From: Parahaliea mediterranea
Lineage (GTDB): Bacteria; Pseudomonadota; Gammaproteobacteria; Pseudomonadales; Halieaceae
Length of the DNA: 64,000 bases
NCBI RefSeq assembly: GCF_003402235.1
Contig: NZ_QEWO01000007.1
Span: forward strand, 62,001 to 126,000
Direction: 5' to 3'
A program made the translations under genes and the position numbers. The notes below the pieces were generated by a model, which made no database searches, was not told where the DNA came from, and worked only from the letters and a program-made list of their open reading frames with translations. This document shows positions 17,239 to 27,133 of the stretch, piece after piece (within the stretch, counting starts at the first letter, position 1; every line of letters begins with the position of its first letter).

Positions 17239-17694
17239 GTGTTTCGCGGAGTACAGCACATCAATATGGACGCGAAGGGACGCCTGGCCATGCCGGCGCG
17301 TCAGCGCGAGCCGTTGTTGTCGCTGTGCGAGGGGCAGATCGTCGTCACGATTGATACCCAAACCCGCTGCCTGGTGATCTATCCGCTGCCCGAATGGGAG
17401 CGTGTCGAGGAGCAAATCCAGGCGTTGCCGGCCCTCAACAAGGCCACCAAGCGCTTCCAGCGTTTGATCCTGGGCTACGCCACCGATATCGAGCTGGACG
17501 GCAACGGCCGTATGTTGCTGCCCCAGTCCCTGCGCGACTACGCCGGGCTGGAGAAGAAGCTGGTGCTGGTGGGGCAGGGCAAGAAGATGGAGCTTTGGTC
17601 CGAGGCCCTGTGGCAGGCCGAGTGCGAGCAGGCGCTGGAGGAGTCCGGCCCCGACGCCGAACTGCCCGCTGAATTGCTGTCGCTGACCCTGTAG
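17239..17694 (+). CDS. mraZ: Transcriptional regulator MraZ
   Basis: AbrB-type DNA-binding protein that represses the dcw operon it heads; family members form ring-shaped oligomers. 151 residues from GTG 17239 (MFRGVQHINMDAKGRL), matching the E. coli start, with GGGGA ideally placed. The two family repeats are DAKGRLAMPARQRE and DGNGRMLLPQSLRDYAGL. An ATG-like longer frame from 17224 would consume the last operator box and the ribosome site. Confidence 0.96.
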   Translation: MFRGVQHINMDAKGRLAMPARQREPLLSLCEGQIVVTIDTQTRCLVIYPLPEWERVEEQIQALPALNKATKRFQRLILGYATDIELDGNGRMLLPQSLRDYAGLEKKLVLVGQGKKMELWSEALWQAECEQALEESGPDAELPAELLSLTL

Positions 17695-17703
17695 GTGAGT
17701 GGT

Positions 17704-18621
17704 ATGCACGAAACGGTAATGTTACGAGAAGCGGTGGACGCTCTGGTGACAACCAGCAGCGGTTGTTATGTCGACGGTACCTTTGGTCGCGGCGGGCACA
17801 GCCGCGCGGTATTGGCGGCACTGGATGAACACGGCCGGCTGGTGGGCGTCGACAAAGACCCCACCGCGGTAGCCGAGGCCGAACGGTTGGCAATGAGCGA
17901 GACTCGCTTCAGCTTTTACCATGGGTCTTTCGCTCAGCTTCCCCGTCAACTGCATCGGATGGGGATCGGTGCAGTTGACGGTATTCTCCTGGACCTGGGG
18001 GTTTCCAGTCCCCAGCTTGACGAGGCGGAGCGCGGCTTCAGCTTCCAGCATGACGGCCCCCTCGATATGCGCATGGATACCAGCAGCGGCGAAACGGCCG
18101 CTGAGTGGCTGGCCCGCGCGGACGAGGCGGACATTGCCGATGTGCTTTACGACTATGGCGAGGAGCGCTTCTCCCGCCGCATTGCCCGGGCCATTGTCGC
18201 CCAGCGTGCCATCGACCCCATCACCACCACCGCCCGCCTGGCCACCATTGTGGCCGAGGCCAACCCGCGCTGGGAAAAACACAAGCATCCGGCCACGCGC
18301 TCGTTTCAGGCCATCCGGATTTTTATCAACCGTGAGCTGGACGACCTGCAGGACCTGCTGGCCGAAGCGCTGGACTTGCTCACCGAGGGTGGGCGCCTGG
18401 TGGTGATCAGTTTTCACTCGCTGGAAGACCGCATCGTCAAGCGCTACATGCGCGACATGGCGCGCGGTGAACAGCTGCCGCCCGGCGTGCCGGTGCCCGA
18501 CAGTGCCCTGAACCGCCGCATGAAACTGGTGGGCAAGGCCGTGCGCGCCAGCAAGGACGAAGTGGCGGCCAACGTGCGCGCCCGCAGTGCCATTCTGCGG
18601 GTGGCGGAGAAGATCGCCTGA
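17704..18621 (+). CDS. rsmH: 16S rRNA (cytosine(1402)-N4)-methyltransferase RsmH
   Basis: SAM-dependent methyltransferase that N4-methylates C1402 of 16S rRNA, the partner modification of RsmI. 305 residues from ATG 17704, chosen because TAGGTGAG stands just before it; GTG 17695 would add three residues. Motifs: [12 protein letters not shown] (SAM loop), [41 protein letters not shown] and [13 protein letters not shown]. Second gene of the dcw operon; its TGA overlaps the ftsL ATG. Confidence 0.97.
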   Translation: MHETVMLREAVDALVTTSSGCYVDGTFGRGGHSRAVLAALDEHGRLVGVDKDPTAVAEAERLAMSETRFSFYHGSFAQLPRQLHRMGIGAVDGILLDLGVSSPQLDEAERGFSFQHDGPLDMRMDTSSGETAAEWLARADEADIADVLYDYGEERFSRRIARAIVAQRAIDPITTTARLATIVAEANPRWEKHKHPATRSFQAIRIFINRELDDLQDLLAEALDLLTEGGRLVVISFHSLEDRIVKRYMRDMARGEQLPPGVPVPDSALNRRMKLVGKAVRASKDEVAANVRARSAILRVAEKIA

Positions 18622-18932
18622 TGGCCGCGCGCACGCCTATTGCCAGCGCTGATCCAGCCGAGAGCCGGGCGCTGAACCTGCTGGTCAGCGTTTGCCTGGT
18701 GGCCGTGGTGCTATCGGCTTTTCTGGTAATTCACTCCTCCCATGCCTGCCGCGGCCTTTACGCCGAATTGCAGGCGCTGGAGGCGGATCAGTGGTTCCTG
18801 CAGGAAGACTACAGCCGCCTGCTGCTGGAAGAGAGCACCTGGGCCTCCCACCACCGGGTGGAGAAGGTCGCCACCGGCGAGCTGCAAATGCACTCGCCGC
18901 GCATGCAGGAACTCAAGGTGGTGACCCCATGA
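18621..18932 (+). CDS. ftsL: Cell division protein FtsL
   Basis: Small bitopic divisome protein that forms a complex with FtsB and FtsQ and helps switch on FtsWI septal synthesis. 103 residues: cytoplasmic N terminus, one transmembrane helix (about 19-40), then a periplasmic coiled-coil (LYAELQALEADQWFLQEDYSRLLLEE). Sequence is poorly conserved in the family; the call rests on topology, size and position between rsmH and ftsI. Overlaps both neighbours. Confidence 0.92.
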   Translation: MAARTPIASADPAESRALNLLVSVCLVAVVLSAFLVIHSSHACRGLYAELQALEADQWFLQEDYSRLLLEESTWASHHRVEKVATGELQMHSPRMQELKVVTP

Positions 18933-20668
18933 GCCGTCGTCGGGCAGCTCACATTGGTGCCGCAGGCGCCTGGCGCTTCTACCTGGTGGCGGCCCTGCTG
19001 CTGACCCTGCTGGCGCTGTTGCTGGGGCGCATTCTGATGCTGCAGGTGCTCAGCACCGACCGCGGGCGCGAATTCCTGCAGGACCAGGGCGAAATGCGCG
19101 CTGTGCGCACCGCGGAAATCCCTGCGTATCGGGGCTTGATTACCGACCGTCGCGGCGAGCCCCTGGCGGTGAGCACGCCGGTGATCTCCATCTGGGCGGA
19201 CCCGTCCATTCTGGGTGGGTCCGAGCGCCTGCCGGAGCTGGCCCAGGCCCTGGGCATGCCCCTGTCCGAGCTGGACGAACGTCTGGCACGCTACGCCGGC
19301 AAGCGCTTCATGTATTTGCAGCGCCACCGGGTGCCGGCCGAGGCACGGGAAATCCTGGCGCGGCGCATTCCGGGGGTGTATGGCGAGCGCGAGTACCAGC
19401 GCTATTACCCGGCGGGGGAGGTGGCGGCCCAGTTGGTGGGCTTCACCAACGTCGACGGCGCCGGTATTGCCGGGCTGGAGCTGTCCTACGAGGACTGGCT
19501 GCGGGGCATCCCGGGCAAAAAGCAGTACATCAAGGACCTTCACGGCGATGCGGTGCGCGACATCGGCGTGCTGGAGCCGGCGCGCCCCGGGCGCGACCTG
19601 CGCCTGTCGATCGACCTGCGGCTGCAGGTACTGCAACACCGGGAACTGCAGCGGGCAATTGCCCAGACCGGCGCCGACTCGGGCACCGTGGTCACCCTGG
19701 ACGCGCACACCGGCGAAGTGCTGGCAATGGTCAGCTACCCGGTCTACAACCCGAACAGCCGCAAGAACATTGAGCCGGGCAGCACCCGCAACCGCGCAAT
19801 GACCGACGAGTACGAGCCGGGCTCCACCATGAAGCCGCTGACCCTGGTGGCGGCGCTGGAGAGCGGCCGTTACACCACCGACACGGTGATCGACACCTCC
19901 CCCGGGCGCATTCGGGTGGGCCGCAAAACCCTGCCGGACCCGCGCAACTACGGCGAAATCACCGTGTCGCGGGTGATTGAAAAGTCCAGCCAGGTAGGGG
20001 TCACCAAGATTGCCCTGGATATCGGCCACGAGCCAGTCTGGAACGTTTTCCAGCGCCTTGGCATTGGCCAGCCCCTGGGCACCGGCTTCCCCGGGGAGCA
20101 GAGCGGCCTGCTGCCCAGTCGGCCCAAGTGGCGCCTGATCGAGGAGGTCACCCTGGCCTTTGGCTACGGCCTCACCGTTACCCCGCTGCAGCTTGCCCGT
20201 GCCTATACCGTGTTTGCCAATGGCGGCGTGTTGCGGCCGGTGTCGCTGCTGGCACTGGAAGAGGGCAACTTGCCCGAGGGGCAGCAGGTCATTGCCCCGA
20301 AGATTGCCGCCGACGTGCTCACTGTGCTGGAGCGGGTAACCGGCGAACACGGCACGGCCCGTCGCGCCCGGGTTGAAGGTTATGCCGTGGGCGGCAAAAC
20401 CGGCACCGTGCACCAGGTGGGTGCCCAGGGTTACATCGACGACAAGTACCGTGCGCTGTTTGCCGGCGTTGCCCCGGCCCACGACCCGCGCATTGTCTCG
20501 GTGGTGGTGCTCAATGGCCCCAAGGGCGATGCCTATGGCGGCGGCGCCGTTGCCGCGCCGGTGTTCTCGCGGGTGGCCAGCGGCGCACTGCGCCTGCTGA
20601 ACGTGGTGCCCGATGCGCCCGAGGCCGTTGTGGCCGCGGCGCCGGGTCGCCCCGGGGGTGCCGCATGA
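18929..20668 (+). CDS. ftsI: Septal peptidoglycan transpeptidase FtsI (PBP3)
   Basis: Class B penicillin-binding protein that cross-links septal wall with FtsW. 579 residues: short cytoplasmic end, anchor about 19-40, pedestal domain containing RGLITDRRGEPLA, then the transpeptidase domain with active-site STMK (Ser299-Lys302), SSQ (353-355) and KTG (490-492). The second motif is usually SSN in this enzyme, so Gln355 is unusual. ATG 18929 overlaps the ftsL stop by four bases. Confidence 0.96.
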   Translation: MSRRRAAHIGAAGAWRFYLVAALLLTLLALLLGRILMLQVLSTDRGREFLQDQGEMRAVRTAEIPAYRGLITDRRGEPLAVSTPVISIWADPSILGGSERLPELAQALGMPLSELDERLARYAGKRFMYLQRHRVPAEAREILARRIPGVYGEREYQRYYPAGEVAAQLVGFTNVDGAGIAGLELSYEDWLRGIPGKKQYIKDLHGDAVRDIGVLEPARPGRDLRLSIDLRLQVLQHRELQRAIAQTGADSGTVVTLDAHTGEVLAMVSYPVYNPNSRKNIEPGSTRNRAMTDEYEPGSTMKPLTLVAALESGRYTTDTVIDTSPGRIRVGRKTLPDPRNYGEITVSRVIEKSSQVGVTKIALDIGHEPVWNVFQRLGIGQPLGTGFPGEQSGLLPSRPKWRLIEEVTLAFGYGLTVTPLQLARAYTVFANGGVLRPVSLLALEEGNLPEGQQVIAPKIAADVLTVLERVTGEHGTARRARVEGYAVGGKTGTVHQVGAQGYIDDKYRALFAGVAPAHDPRIVSVVVLNGPKGDAYGGGAVAAPVFSRVASGALRLLNVVPDAPEAVVAAAPGRPGGAA

Positions 20669-22152
20669 TGATGGCGCCAGCACAGCCTGCATCCACCAGC
20701 TGCTCCCTGGCCTGGCTGCTGGAGCGCGAATTGCCTGTTGATGCCAACATCAGCGGTATCTGCCTGGACAGCCGCCGGGTGCGGGCGGGCGATGTGTTCC
20801 TGGCCATTGCCGGTGCCGTGCACGACGGCCGCGCTTTTATCGAACAGGCGGTGGCCAATGGCGCCGCCGCGGTTGTGGCGGATGCGCCGGTGGCGGGCTT
20901 TGTGGACGCCGTGCCGGTGCCGCTGGTGGAAATTCCCGACCTGTCTCAGGAGGCGGGGGCAATCGCCGCCCGCTTCTACGGTGACCCCACCCGGACGATG
21001 CGCGTGGTTGGGGTCACCGGCACCAACGGTAAAACCACCACCTCGCGGCTGGTGGCCCAGTTGCTGCGCGCCGGTGGCCGCCCCTGCGGAGTGATAGGTA
21101 CCCTGGGCGCCGCCCTGGATGACCGGGTGGCCGAAGCCGTCAACACCACGCCCGATGCGGTGGGCCTGCAGGCCTGCTTCGCCGACTGGCGCGAGCACGG
21201 CGTGCGGGATGCGGCCATGGAGGTTTCTTCCCACGCCCTGGTGCAGGGGCGCGTGGCCGGTGTTCATTTTGACACCGCGGTGTTCACCAACCTGTCCCGG
21301 GATCACCTGGATTATCACGGCGATATGGAAGCCTACGCCCGCGCCAAGCTGCGCCTGTTTGCCAGCGAGGGCCTGCGCCATGCACTGGTGAATCACGATG
21401 ACGCCTACGGCGGCGTGTTTCGCGCCACCGCGGCTGCGCCCACCGTGCTCAGCTATTCCGCCGCCGGTGATCGCGCAGCGGATTTGTACATCGACAACCT
21501 GCGGTACAGCACCAGCGGCGCCACTGGCCGCTTGCATACCCCCTGGGGTGTGGGCGAATTTGTCTCGCCCCTGCCGGGGGTGTTCAACGTGGCCAACCTG
21601 ATGGCGGCGGTGGGCTGTACTGTGCTGGCCGGGGATGAGCTTAGTGCCGTGCTCGGCCGCCTGGCGGGCCTGCGCCCGGTACCCGGGCGCCTGCAGAGCG
21701 TGGCTAATGACTGCGGCCTGCAGGTGCTGGTGGACTACGCCCACACCCCGGATGCGCTGGAGCAGGTGCTGCGCGCCCTGCGCCCGAACGTGGCCGGCCG
21801 GCTGATTACCGTAGTCGGCTGCGGTGGCGACCGCGATGCCGGCAAGCGGCCGGTGATGGGCCGACTGGCCTGTGAACTGTCTGACGCGGTGGTGCTGACC
21901 AGTGACAACCCGCGCAGTGAAGACCCGGAGTCCATTATCGACGATATTGCCGCCGGCTGCGTCGGCCCCTTCCAGCGCGAAACGGATCGCGCCAGTGCCA
22001 TTGCACTGGCCATCGCCGCCGCCGCTCCCGGTGACTGTGTGCTGATTGCCGGTAAAGGGCACGAGGACTACCAGATTATCGAAGGCCAGCGCCTGCACTT
22101 TTCCGATGTGGAGCAGGCCGAACTGGCCCTGGCGCGGAGGGCGCAATCATGA
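20665..22152 (+). CDS. murE: UDP-MurNAc-tripeptide synthetase MurE (meso-diaminopimelate type)
   Basis: Cytoplasmic ligase adding meso-diaminopimelate to UDP-MurNAc-L-Ala-D-Glu. 495 residues. ATP site GTNGKTT (119-125); carbamylated-Lys and metal region NTTPDAVGLQ...AAMEVSSHAL; DNPR at 414-417, the motif that selects diaminopimelate rather than lysine. Several Met codons follow the first ATG; the first one overlaps the ftsI stop by four bases and is kept. Confidence 0.97.
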   Translation: MMMAPAQPASTSCSLAWLLERELPVDANISGICLDSRRVRAGDVFLAIAGAVHDGRAFIEQAVANGAAAVVADAPVAGFVDAVPVPLVEIPDLSQEAGAIAARFYGDPTRTMRVVGVTGTNGKTTTSRLVAQLLRAGGRPCGVIGTLGAALDDRVAEAVNTTPDAVGLQACFADWREHGVRDAAMEVSSHALVQGRVAGVHFDTAVFTNLSRDHLDYHGDMEAYARAKLRLFASEGLRHALVNHDDAYGGVFRATAAAPTVLSYSAAGDRAADLYIDNLRYSTSGATGRLHTPWGVGEFVSPLPGVFNVANLMAAVGCTVLAGDELSAVLGRLAGLRPVPGRLQSVANDCGLQVLVDYAHTPDALEQVLRALRPNVAGRLITVVGCGGDRDAGKRPVMGRLACELSDAVVLTSDNPRSEDPESIIDDIAAGCVGPFQRETDRASAIALAIAAAAPGDCVLIAGKGHEDYQIIEGQRLHFSDVEQAELALARRAQS

Positions 22153-23516
22153 TGCGGCCTTTCACCCTGGCTGAGTTGTGCGGCCCGCTGGCCGGGCAGT
22201 TGCTGGGCGACGACGCCCGTTTCAGCGCGGTGTCCACCGACAGTCGCAAGGCCCTCGACGGCCAGCTGTTTGTGGCCCTGGCCGGTGAGCGTTTTGACGG
22301 CCACGACTATCTTTCGGTAGCGCGCGATGGCGGTGCCGCCGGTGCCCTGGTGAGCCGACGCGTGGATGCCGCTCTGCCGCTGCTGCTGGTGGACGACACC
22401 CAGCGGGCCCTGGGCCAGCTCGGTGCCTGCAATCGCGCGCTGTTTACCAAACCGCTGGTGGCCATTACCGGCAGCAGCGGCAAAACCACCGTGAAGAACC
22501 TGGTCAACGCCGTGCTGTCCCAGCGCGGCAATACCCTGGCCACCGAGGGCAACCTCAACAACGAAATCGGCGTGCCCCTGACCCTGTTGCGCCTGGCGCC
22601 GGAGCATGAGTTCGCGGTGGTCGAGATGGGCGCCGCCAAAGCCGGTGATATTGCCTGGTTGTGTGAGCTTGGCAAGCCCGATGTGGCGGTGCTGTTGAAC
22701 GCCATGCCCGCCCACCTGCAGGGTTTTGGCTCGGTGGACGAAGTGGCCCAGGCCAAGGGGGAAATTTACGACGGCCTCGGCGGCAGCGGCACGGCGGTCA
22801 TCAACGCCGATTCCGAATACGCCGGCCGCTGGCGCAAGCGTGCCGGCAGCGCCACAGTGCTGGATTACGGCCTGCAAAAATCCGCCGCTATCAGCGCCAA
22901 CAACATCAGCAGCCGCGGTACCGCAGGCATCAGTTTCATCGCCAGCACACCGGCGGGGGATGTGCCGGTGGCCTTGCGCCTGCCCGGTTTGCACAACGTG
23001 TCCAACGCCCTGGCCGCGATTGCGGTGGGGCTGGCCTGCGAGTTGAGCCTGACCGAAATCACCGCCGGGCTGGCCTCGGTGCAACCGGTGCCCGGGCGCC
23101 TGGCGATCAGCCGCGGGCGCGGCGGCTGCACATTGATTGACGATTGCTACAACGCCAACCCCGGTTCTGTGCGCGCCGCCATCGACCTGCTGGCCGACTG
23201 CGAAGGCCGGCGCACCCTGCTGCTGGGCGCCATGCGCGAGCTGGGCGCTGAGTCCGAGGCCCTGCACCGGCAAATGGGTGACTACGCCCGCCAGCGCGGC
23301 ATCGACGGCTTCTGGGGTGTGGGCGAAGAGCTGGCGCCGGCGGTGGCTGCCTTTGGTAAAGGCGGGCGCCACTTTGACGACCGGGCCGGCGCAGCGGCCG
23401 CGCTGGCGAATGCCTTCGGCAGCGACGACACCGTGCTGGTCAAAGGGTCCCGGGGCGCCGCCATGGAACTGCTGCTGGCAGAACTTCAAGAACAGAACGG
23501 GGAGGCGAGCCGCTAA
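22149..23516 (+). CDS. murF: UDP-MurNAc-pentapeptide synthetase MurF
   Basis: Ligase adding D-Ala-D-Ala to the UDP-MurNAc-tripeptide. 455 residues in three Mur-ligase domains: N-terminal [27 protein letters not shown] loop [11 protein letters not shown] (from 108), central [13 protein letters not shown] and EMGA, and C-terminal [12 protein letters not shown]. Its product goes to MraY, encoded two bases downstream. Confidence 0.97.
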   Translation: MMRPFTLAELCGPLAGQLLGDDARFSAVSTDSRKALDGQLFVALAGERFDGHDYLSVARDGGAAGALVSRRVDAALPLLLVDDTQRALGQLGACNRALFTKPLVAITGSSGKTTVKNLVNAVLSQRGNTLATEGNLNNEIGVPLTLLRLAPEHEFAVVEMGAAKAGDIAWLCELGKPDVAVLLNAMPAHLQGFGSVDEVAQAKGEIYDGLGGSGTAVINADSEYAGRWRKRAGSATVLDYGLQKSAAISANNISSRGTAGISFIASTPAGDVPVALRLPGLHNVSNALAAIAVGLACELSLTEITAGLASVQPVPGRLAISRGRGGCTLIDDCYNANPGSVRAAIDLLADCEGRRTLLLGAMRELGAESEALHRQMGDYARQRGIDGFWGVGEELAPAVAAFGKGGRHFDDRAGAAAALANAFGSDDTVLVKGSRGAAMELLLAELQEQNGEASR

Positions 23517-23518
23517 CC

Positions 23519-24601
23519 ATGTTGATCTTTCTCGCGGAATACCTCGCCCAGTACGCCGGAGGCTTTCAGGTCTTCGGCTACCTGACCCTGCGCGGTATTC
23601 TTGCCGCCGGCACCGCGCTGGCCATATCCCTGCTGGTGGGGCCGGCCATGATTCGCCGCCTTAACTTCTACCAGGTGGGGCAGGCGGTGCGCGACGACGG
23701 CCCCCAGAGTCACCTTAGCAAATCCGGCACGCCCACCATGGGCGGCGCGTTGATTCTGGTGGCCATTGCCATCAGCACCCTGCTGTGGGCCGACCTGCGC
23801 AACCCCTACATCTGGATCACCCTGTTGGTAACCGCGGTGTTTGGCGCGGTGGGCTGGGTGGATGACTACCGCAAAGTGGTGGAGAAGGATTCCCGCGGCC
23901 TGCCGGCGCGCTGGAAGTACTTCTGGCAAAGCGCCGCCGGCCTGGCCGCTGCCCTCTATCTGTACCTGGCCTTCGATACACCGGTTACCACCGAGCTGTA
24001 CGTGCCGTTCTTCAAGGACTTCGCCTGGAGCATGGGGCCGCTGTTTGTTGTGCTGGCCTACTTTGTGATTGTCGGCTCCAGCAATGCGGTAAACCTCACC
24101 GACGGCCTCGACGGCCTGGCCATCCTGCCCACCGTAATGGTGGGCACCGCCCTTGGCGTAATTGCCTACCTCACCGGCCACGTGGATTTTGCCAATTACC
24201 TGCACATTCCCTACGTGGCAGGCAGCGGCGAGCTGGCCGTGTTCTGCGGTGCCATAGCCGGCGCCGGCCTCGGCTTTTTGTGGTTCAACACCTATCCGGC
24301 CCAGGTCTTCATGGGTGACGTGGGCGCGCTGGCGTTGGGCGCGGCCCTGGGCACGGTGGCGGTGATCACCCGCCACGAGATTGTGTTCTTCATCATGGGC
24401 GGCATTTTCGTGCTGGAAACGGTGTCAGTCATTTTGCAGGTGGCGTCCTTCAAGCTGACCGGCAAGCGGATTTTCCGCATGGCACCGATCCATCACCACT
24501 TTGAACTGAAAGGCTGGCCGGAACCGCGCGTCATCGTGCGCTTCTGGATTATCACCGTCATGCTGGTGCTGTTCGGGCTGGCGACATTGAAACTGCGTTA
24601 A
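23519..24601 (+). CDS. mraY: Phospho-MurNAc-pentapeptide transferase MraY
   Basis: Integral membrane enzyme that loads phospho-MurNAc-pentapeptide onto undecaprenyl phosphate to make lipid I. 360 residues, the usual length, with about ten hydrophobic helices. Catalytic signatures are [20 protein letters not shown] (Asp pair), [13 protein letters not shown] and [12 protein letters not shown]. The N terminus [12 protein letters not shown] starts two bases after the murF stop. Confidence 0.98.
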   Translation: MLIFLAEYLAQYAGGFQVFGYLTLRGILAAGTALAISLLVGPAMIRRLNFYQVGQAVRDDGPQSHLSKSGTPTMGGALILVAIAISTLLWADLRNPYIWITLLVTAVFGAVGWVDDYRKVVEKDSRGLPARWKYFWQSAAGLAAALYLYLAFDTPVTTELYVPFFKDFAWSMGPLFVVLAYFVIVGSSNAVNLTDGLDGLAILPTVMVGTALGVIAYLTGHVDFANYLHIPYVAGSGELAVFCGAIAGAGLGFLWFNTYPAQVFMGDVGALALGAALGTVAVITRHEIVFFIMGGIFVLETVSVILQVASFKLTGKRIFRMAPIHHHFELKGWPEPRVIVRFWIITVMLVLFGLATLKLR

Positions 24602-24629
24602 CGCACTGGGCAAGGGAGTGGCTACCGCT

Positions 24630-25985
24630 GTGGCACAGGACATGATCGCAAGCAGTGATACCCGGGTCGTTTTCGGCCTGGGCGTTACCGGCTTGTCCTG
24701 CGCCCGCCATCTGTACCGGCAGGGCCTGCCCTTCTGCGTGGTGGATACCCGCGCCGATCCCCCCGGCATCGACGCCCTGCGCGCAGAAATGCCGGACATT
24801 ACTGTGTTTGCCGGCGATGTCCCCGCCGCCGTGGTGGAAGGGGCCGGCGAGCTGATCGTCAGCCCCGGAATCGCGCTGGATGAGCCGCTGGTAGCCGCGG
24901 CCCAGGCAGCGGGGGCCCATGTGCTGGGGGATATCGACCTCTTCATGCGCGAAGCGCGCGCGCCGGTGATCGGCATTACCGGCTCCAACGCCAAGTCCAC
25001 GGTTACCGAACTGGTGGGCGCCATGGCGCGCAGCGCCGGACTCAATGTGGGCGTGGGGGGCAACCTTGGTACCCCGGCGCTGGATTTACTGGACGCAGGG
25101 CGCGAGCTGTATGTGCTTGAGCTGTCCAGCTTCCAGTTGGAGCGCGCTGGCGAGCTGAACCTGCAGGTGGCCACCGTACTCAATGTCAGCCCGGACCACC
25201 TGGATCGCCACGGTAGCCTGCCGCGTTACCACCAGGCCAAGCACCGGATTTTCCGCGGTTGCGCCAGCGCGGTGGTGCACCGTGACGACAGCCTGACCAT
25301 TCCCCTGCTGGGTGATGAGGTGCCGGTCATCAGCTGGCGTCTGCGCGAGCCGGAACTGAAAGGTTTTGGCCTGCGGGACATCGACGGCGTGGACACCCTC
25401 TGTCACGGCTTTGAACCATTGCTCAGCGTGGCCGAGCTGCCGCTGGTGGGGCGCCACAATGTTGCCAATGTGCTGGCGGCGCTGGCCATTGGCCATGCCG
25501 CCAACCTGCCGATGGCAAACATGCTGCAGGCAGTGCGCGCATTTCGCGGCCTGCCCCATCGCTGCCAGCTGGTACGAGAGCGCGCCGGTGTGCGCTACGT
25601 GGATGACTCCAAGGGCACCAACATCGGTGCCTGCGAAGCCGCGCTGAACGGGCTCGGCGGCGAGCGCAACGTGGTGTTGATTGCCGGTGGCCAGGGCAAG
25701 GGGGCGGACTTCCGTCAGCTGCGCACGGCGGTAGCCCGCCACTGCCACCACGTGGTGGTGCTGGGGGAGGCGGCGCCGGCGCTGGCCGATGCCCTGGCGG
25801 ATGTGGTGGCAATCCGCAGCGTGACCTCCATGGCGGCCGCCGTGCACGAAGCGGCGGCCCTGGCCCGAGAAGGGGATGTGGTGCTGCTCTCACCGGCCTG
25901 CGCCAGCTTCGACATGTTCAAAGGCTATGCGCACCGCGGTAGCGTGTTTGCCGATGCCGTGCAGCAGTTGGGGGAGGGCACATGA
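24630..25985 (+). CDS. murD: UDP-MurNAc-L-Ala:D-Glu ligase MurD
   Basis: Ligase adding D-glutamate to UDP-MurNAc-L-alanine. 451 residues from GTG 24630 (MAQDMIASSDTRVVFGLGVTGLS). This start is preferred because AAGGGAG ends 11 bases before it; GTG 24618 touches that site and ATG 24642 has none. ATP loop GSNAKSTV, then ELSSFQLE, NVSPDHLDRH and DDSKGTNIGACEAAL. It overlaps ftsW by four bases. Confidence 0.94.
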   Translation: MAQDMIASSDTRVVFGLGVTGLSCARHLYRQGLPFCVVDTRADPPGIDALRAEMPDITVFAGDVPAAVVEGAGELIVSPGIALDEPLVAAAQAAGAHVLGDIDLFMREARAPVIGITGSNAKSTVTELVGAMARSAGLNVGVGGNLGTPALDLLDAGRELYVLELSSFQLERAGELNLQVATVLNVSPDHLDRHGSLPRYHQAKHRIFRGCASAVVHRDDSLTIPLLGDEVPVISWRLREPELKGFGLRDIDGVDTLCHGFEPLLSVAELPLVGRHNVANVLAALAIGHAANLPMANMLQAVRAFRGLPHRCQLVRERAGVRYVDDSKGTNIGACEAALNGLGGERNVVLIAGGQGKGADFRQLRTAVARHCHHVVVLGEAAPALADALADVVAIRSVTSMAAAVHEAAALAREGDVVLLSPACASFDMFKGYAHRGSVFADAVQQLGEGT

Positions 25986-27133
25986 ACCTGAGCCTCAACG
26001 CCCTGCGCGCGCCGCGGATGGATCTGCCCCTCAGCCTGCTGGGCCTGGCCCTGTTGCTGGTGGGGCTGGTGGCTATTGCCTCTGCCTCCATTGAATACGG
26101 CGACTGGAACTACGGCAGCCCCTGGTTCCATACCAAGCGGCATCTTATCTACATTGTGCTGGCGCTGGCGGCGGCGGCAGTGGTGTATCGCGTGCCCACC
26201 CAGGTTTGGCTGCAAACCGGCTGGGTGTGGCTGTTCATTGCACTGGCGCTGCTGATTCTGGTGCTGCTGCCCGGCATCGGCAAGGATGTGAACGGCAGCC
26301 AGCGCTGGCTGCCGCTGGGGCCCTTTACCCTGCAGCCTTCCGAATTTGCCAAGTTGGCGGTGGTGGTTTACCTGGCCGGTTATCTGGTGCGCCAGATCGA
26401 TGCCGTGCGCGCCAACTGGCAGGGCTTTATGCGCCCAATGGCGGTGCTGGGTTTTGTTGCCCTGCTGCTGATGGTGGAGCCGGACTTTGGCGCCACCGTC
26501 ATTGTGGTGGGCACCGCCTTCGGCATGCTGTTTCTGGCTGGCGTGCGCCTGCTGCACTTTGTGGCGGTGCTGGGTGTGGCCCTGCTGGGCCTGGTGGCGC
26601 TGGTGTTCAGTGCGCCCTACCGCGTGCAGCGCCTGACCGCCTATACCGACCCCTGGGCCGACCCCTACGGCAGTGGCTTCCAGTTGATTCAGTCGCTCAT
26701 TGCCTATGGTCGCGGTGAGTGGCTGGGTGTGGGCCTTGGCAACAGCGTGCAGAAGCTGTTCTACCTGCCCGAGGCCCACACGGATTTTGTCTTTTCCATC
26801 TGGGCCGAGGAAACCGGCTTTATTGGCGCCAGTTTGGTGATTGGCCTTTACGCCGCGCTGATCGCGCGCATCCTGTGGGTGGGCTGCCGGGCAGCAGCGG
26901 CTGGGGAGGCGTTTGGCGCCTACCTCTGCTACGGCATCGCGCTGATTTTCTCCGGTCAGGCCTTCGTCAACATGGGCGTCAGCTCCGGGCTGCTGCCCAC
27001 CAAGGGGCTCACCCTGCCGTTTGTCAGCTACGGCGGCACCAGCCTGATTGTCTGCTGCTGCATGCTGGCCATGGTGCTGCGGGTACAGGCAGAAGTGCCG
27101 CAAGTCACAACGCCACGGGGGGGCAAGCGATGA
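25982..27133 (+). CDS. ftsW: Septal peptidoglycan polymerase FtsW
   Basis: SEDS-family glycosyltransferase that polymerises lipid II at the septum in complex with FtsI. 383 residues, about ten transmembrane helices. SEDS hallmarks: KDVNGSQRWLPLGPFTLQPSE in the central loop, MVEPDFGATV with the catalytic-region Asp, PEAHTDFVFSIWAEETGFIG and SYGGTSL near the C terminus. A four-base overlap with both murD and murG suggests coupled translation. Confidence 0.97.
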   Translation: MNLSLNALRAPRMDLPLSLLGLALLLVGLVAIASASIEYGDWNYGSPWFHTKRHLIYIVLALAAAAVVYRVPTQVWLQTGWVWLFIALALLILVLLPGIGKDVNGSQRWLPLGPFTLQPSEFAKLAVVVYLAGYLVRQIDAVRANWQGFMRPMAVLGFVALLLMVEPDFGATVIVVGTAFGMLFLAGVRLLHFVAVLGVALLGLVALVFSAPYRVQRLTAYTDPWADPYGSGFQLIQSLIAYGRGEWLGVGLGNSVQKLFYLPEAHTDFVFSIWAEETGFIGASLVIGLYAALIARILWVGCRAAAAGEAFGAYLCYGIALIFSGQAFVNMGVSSGLLPTKGLTLPFVSYGGTSLIVCCCMLAMVLRVQAEVPQVTTPRGGKR

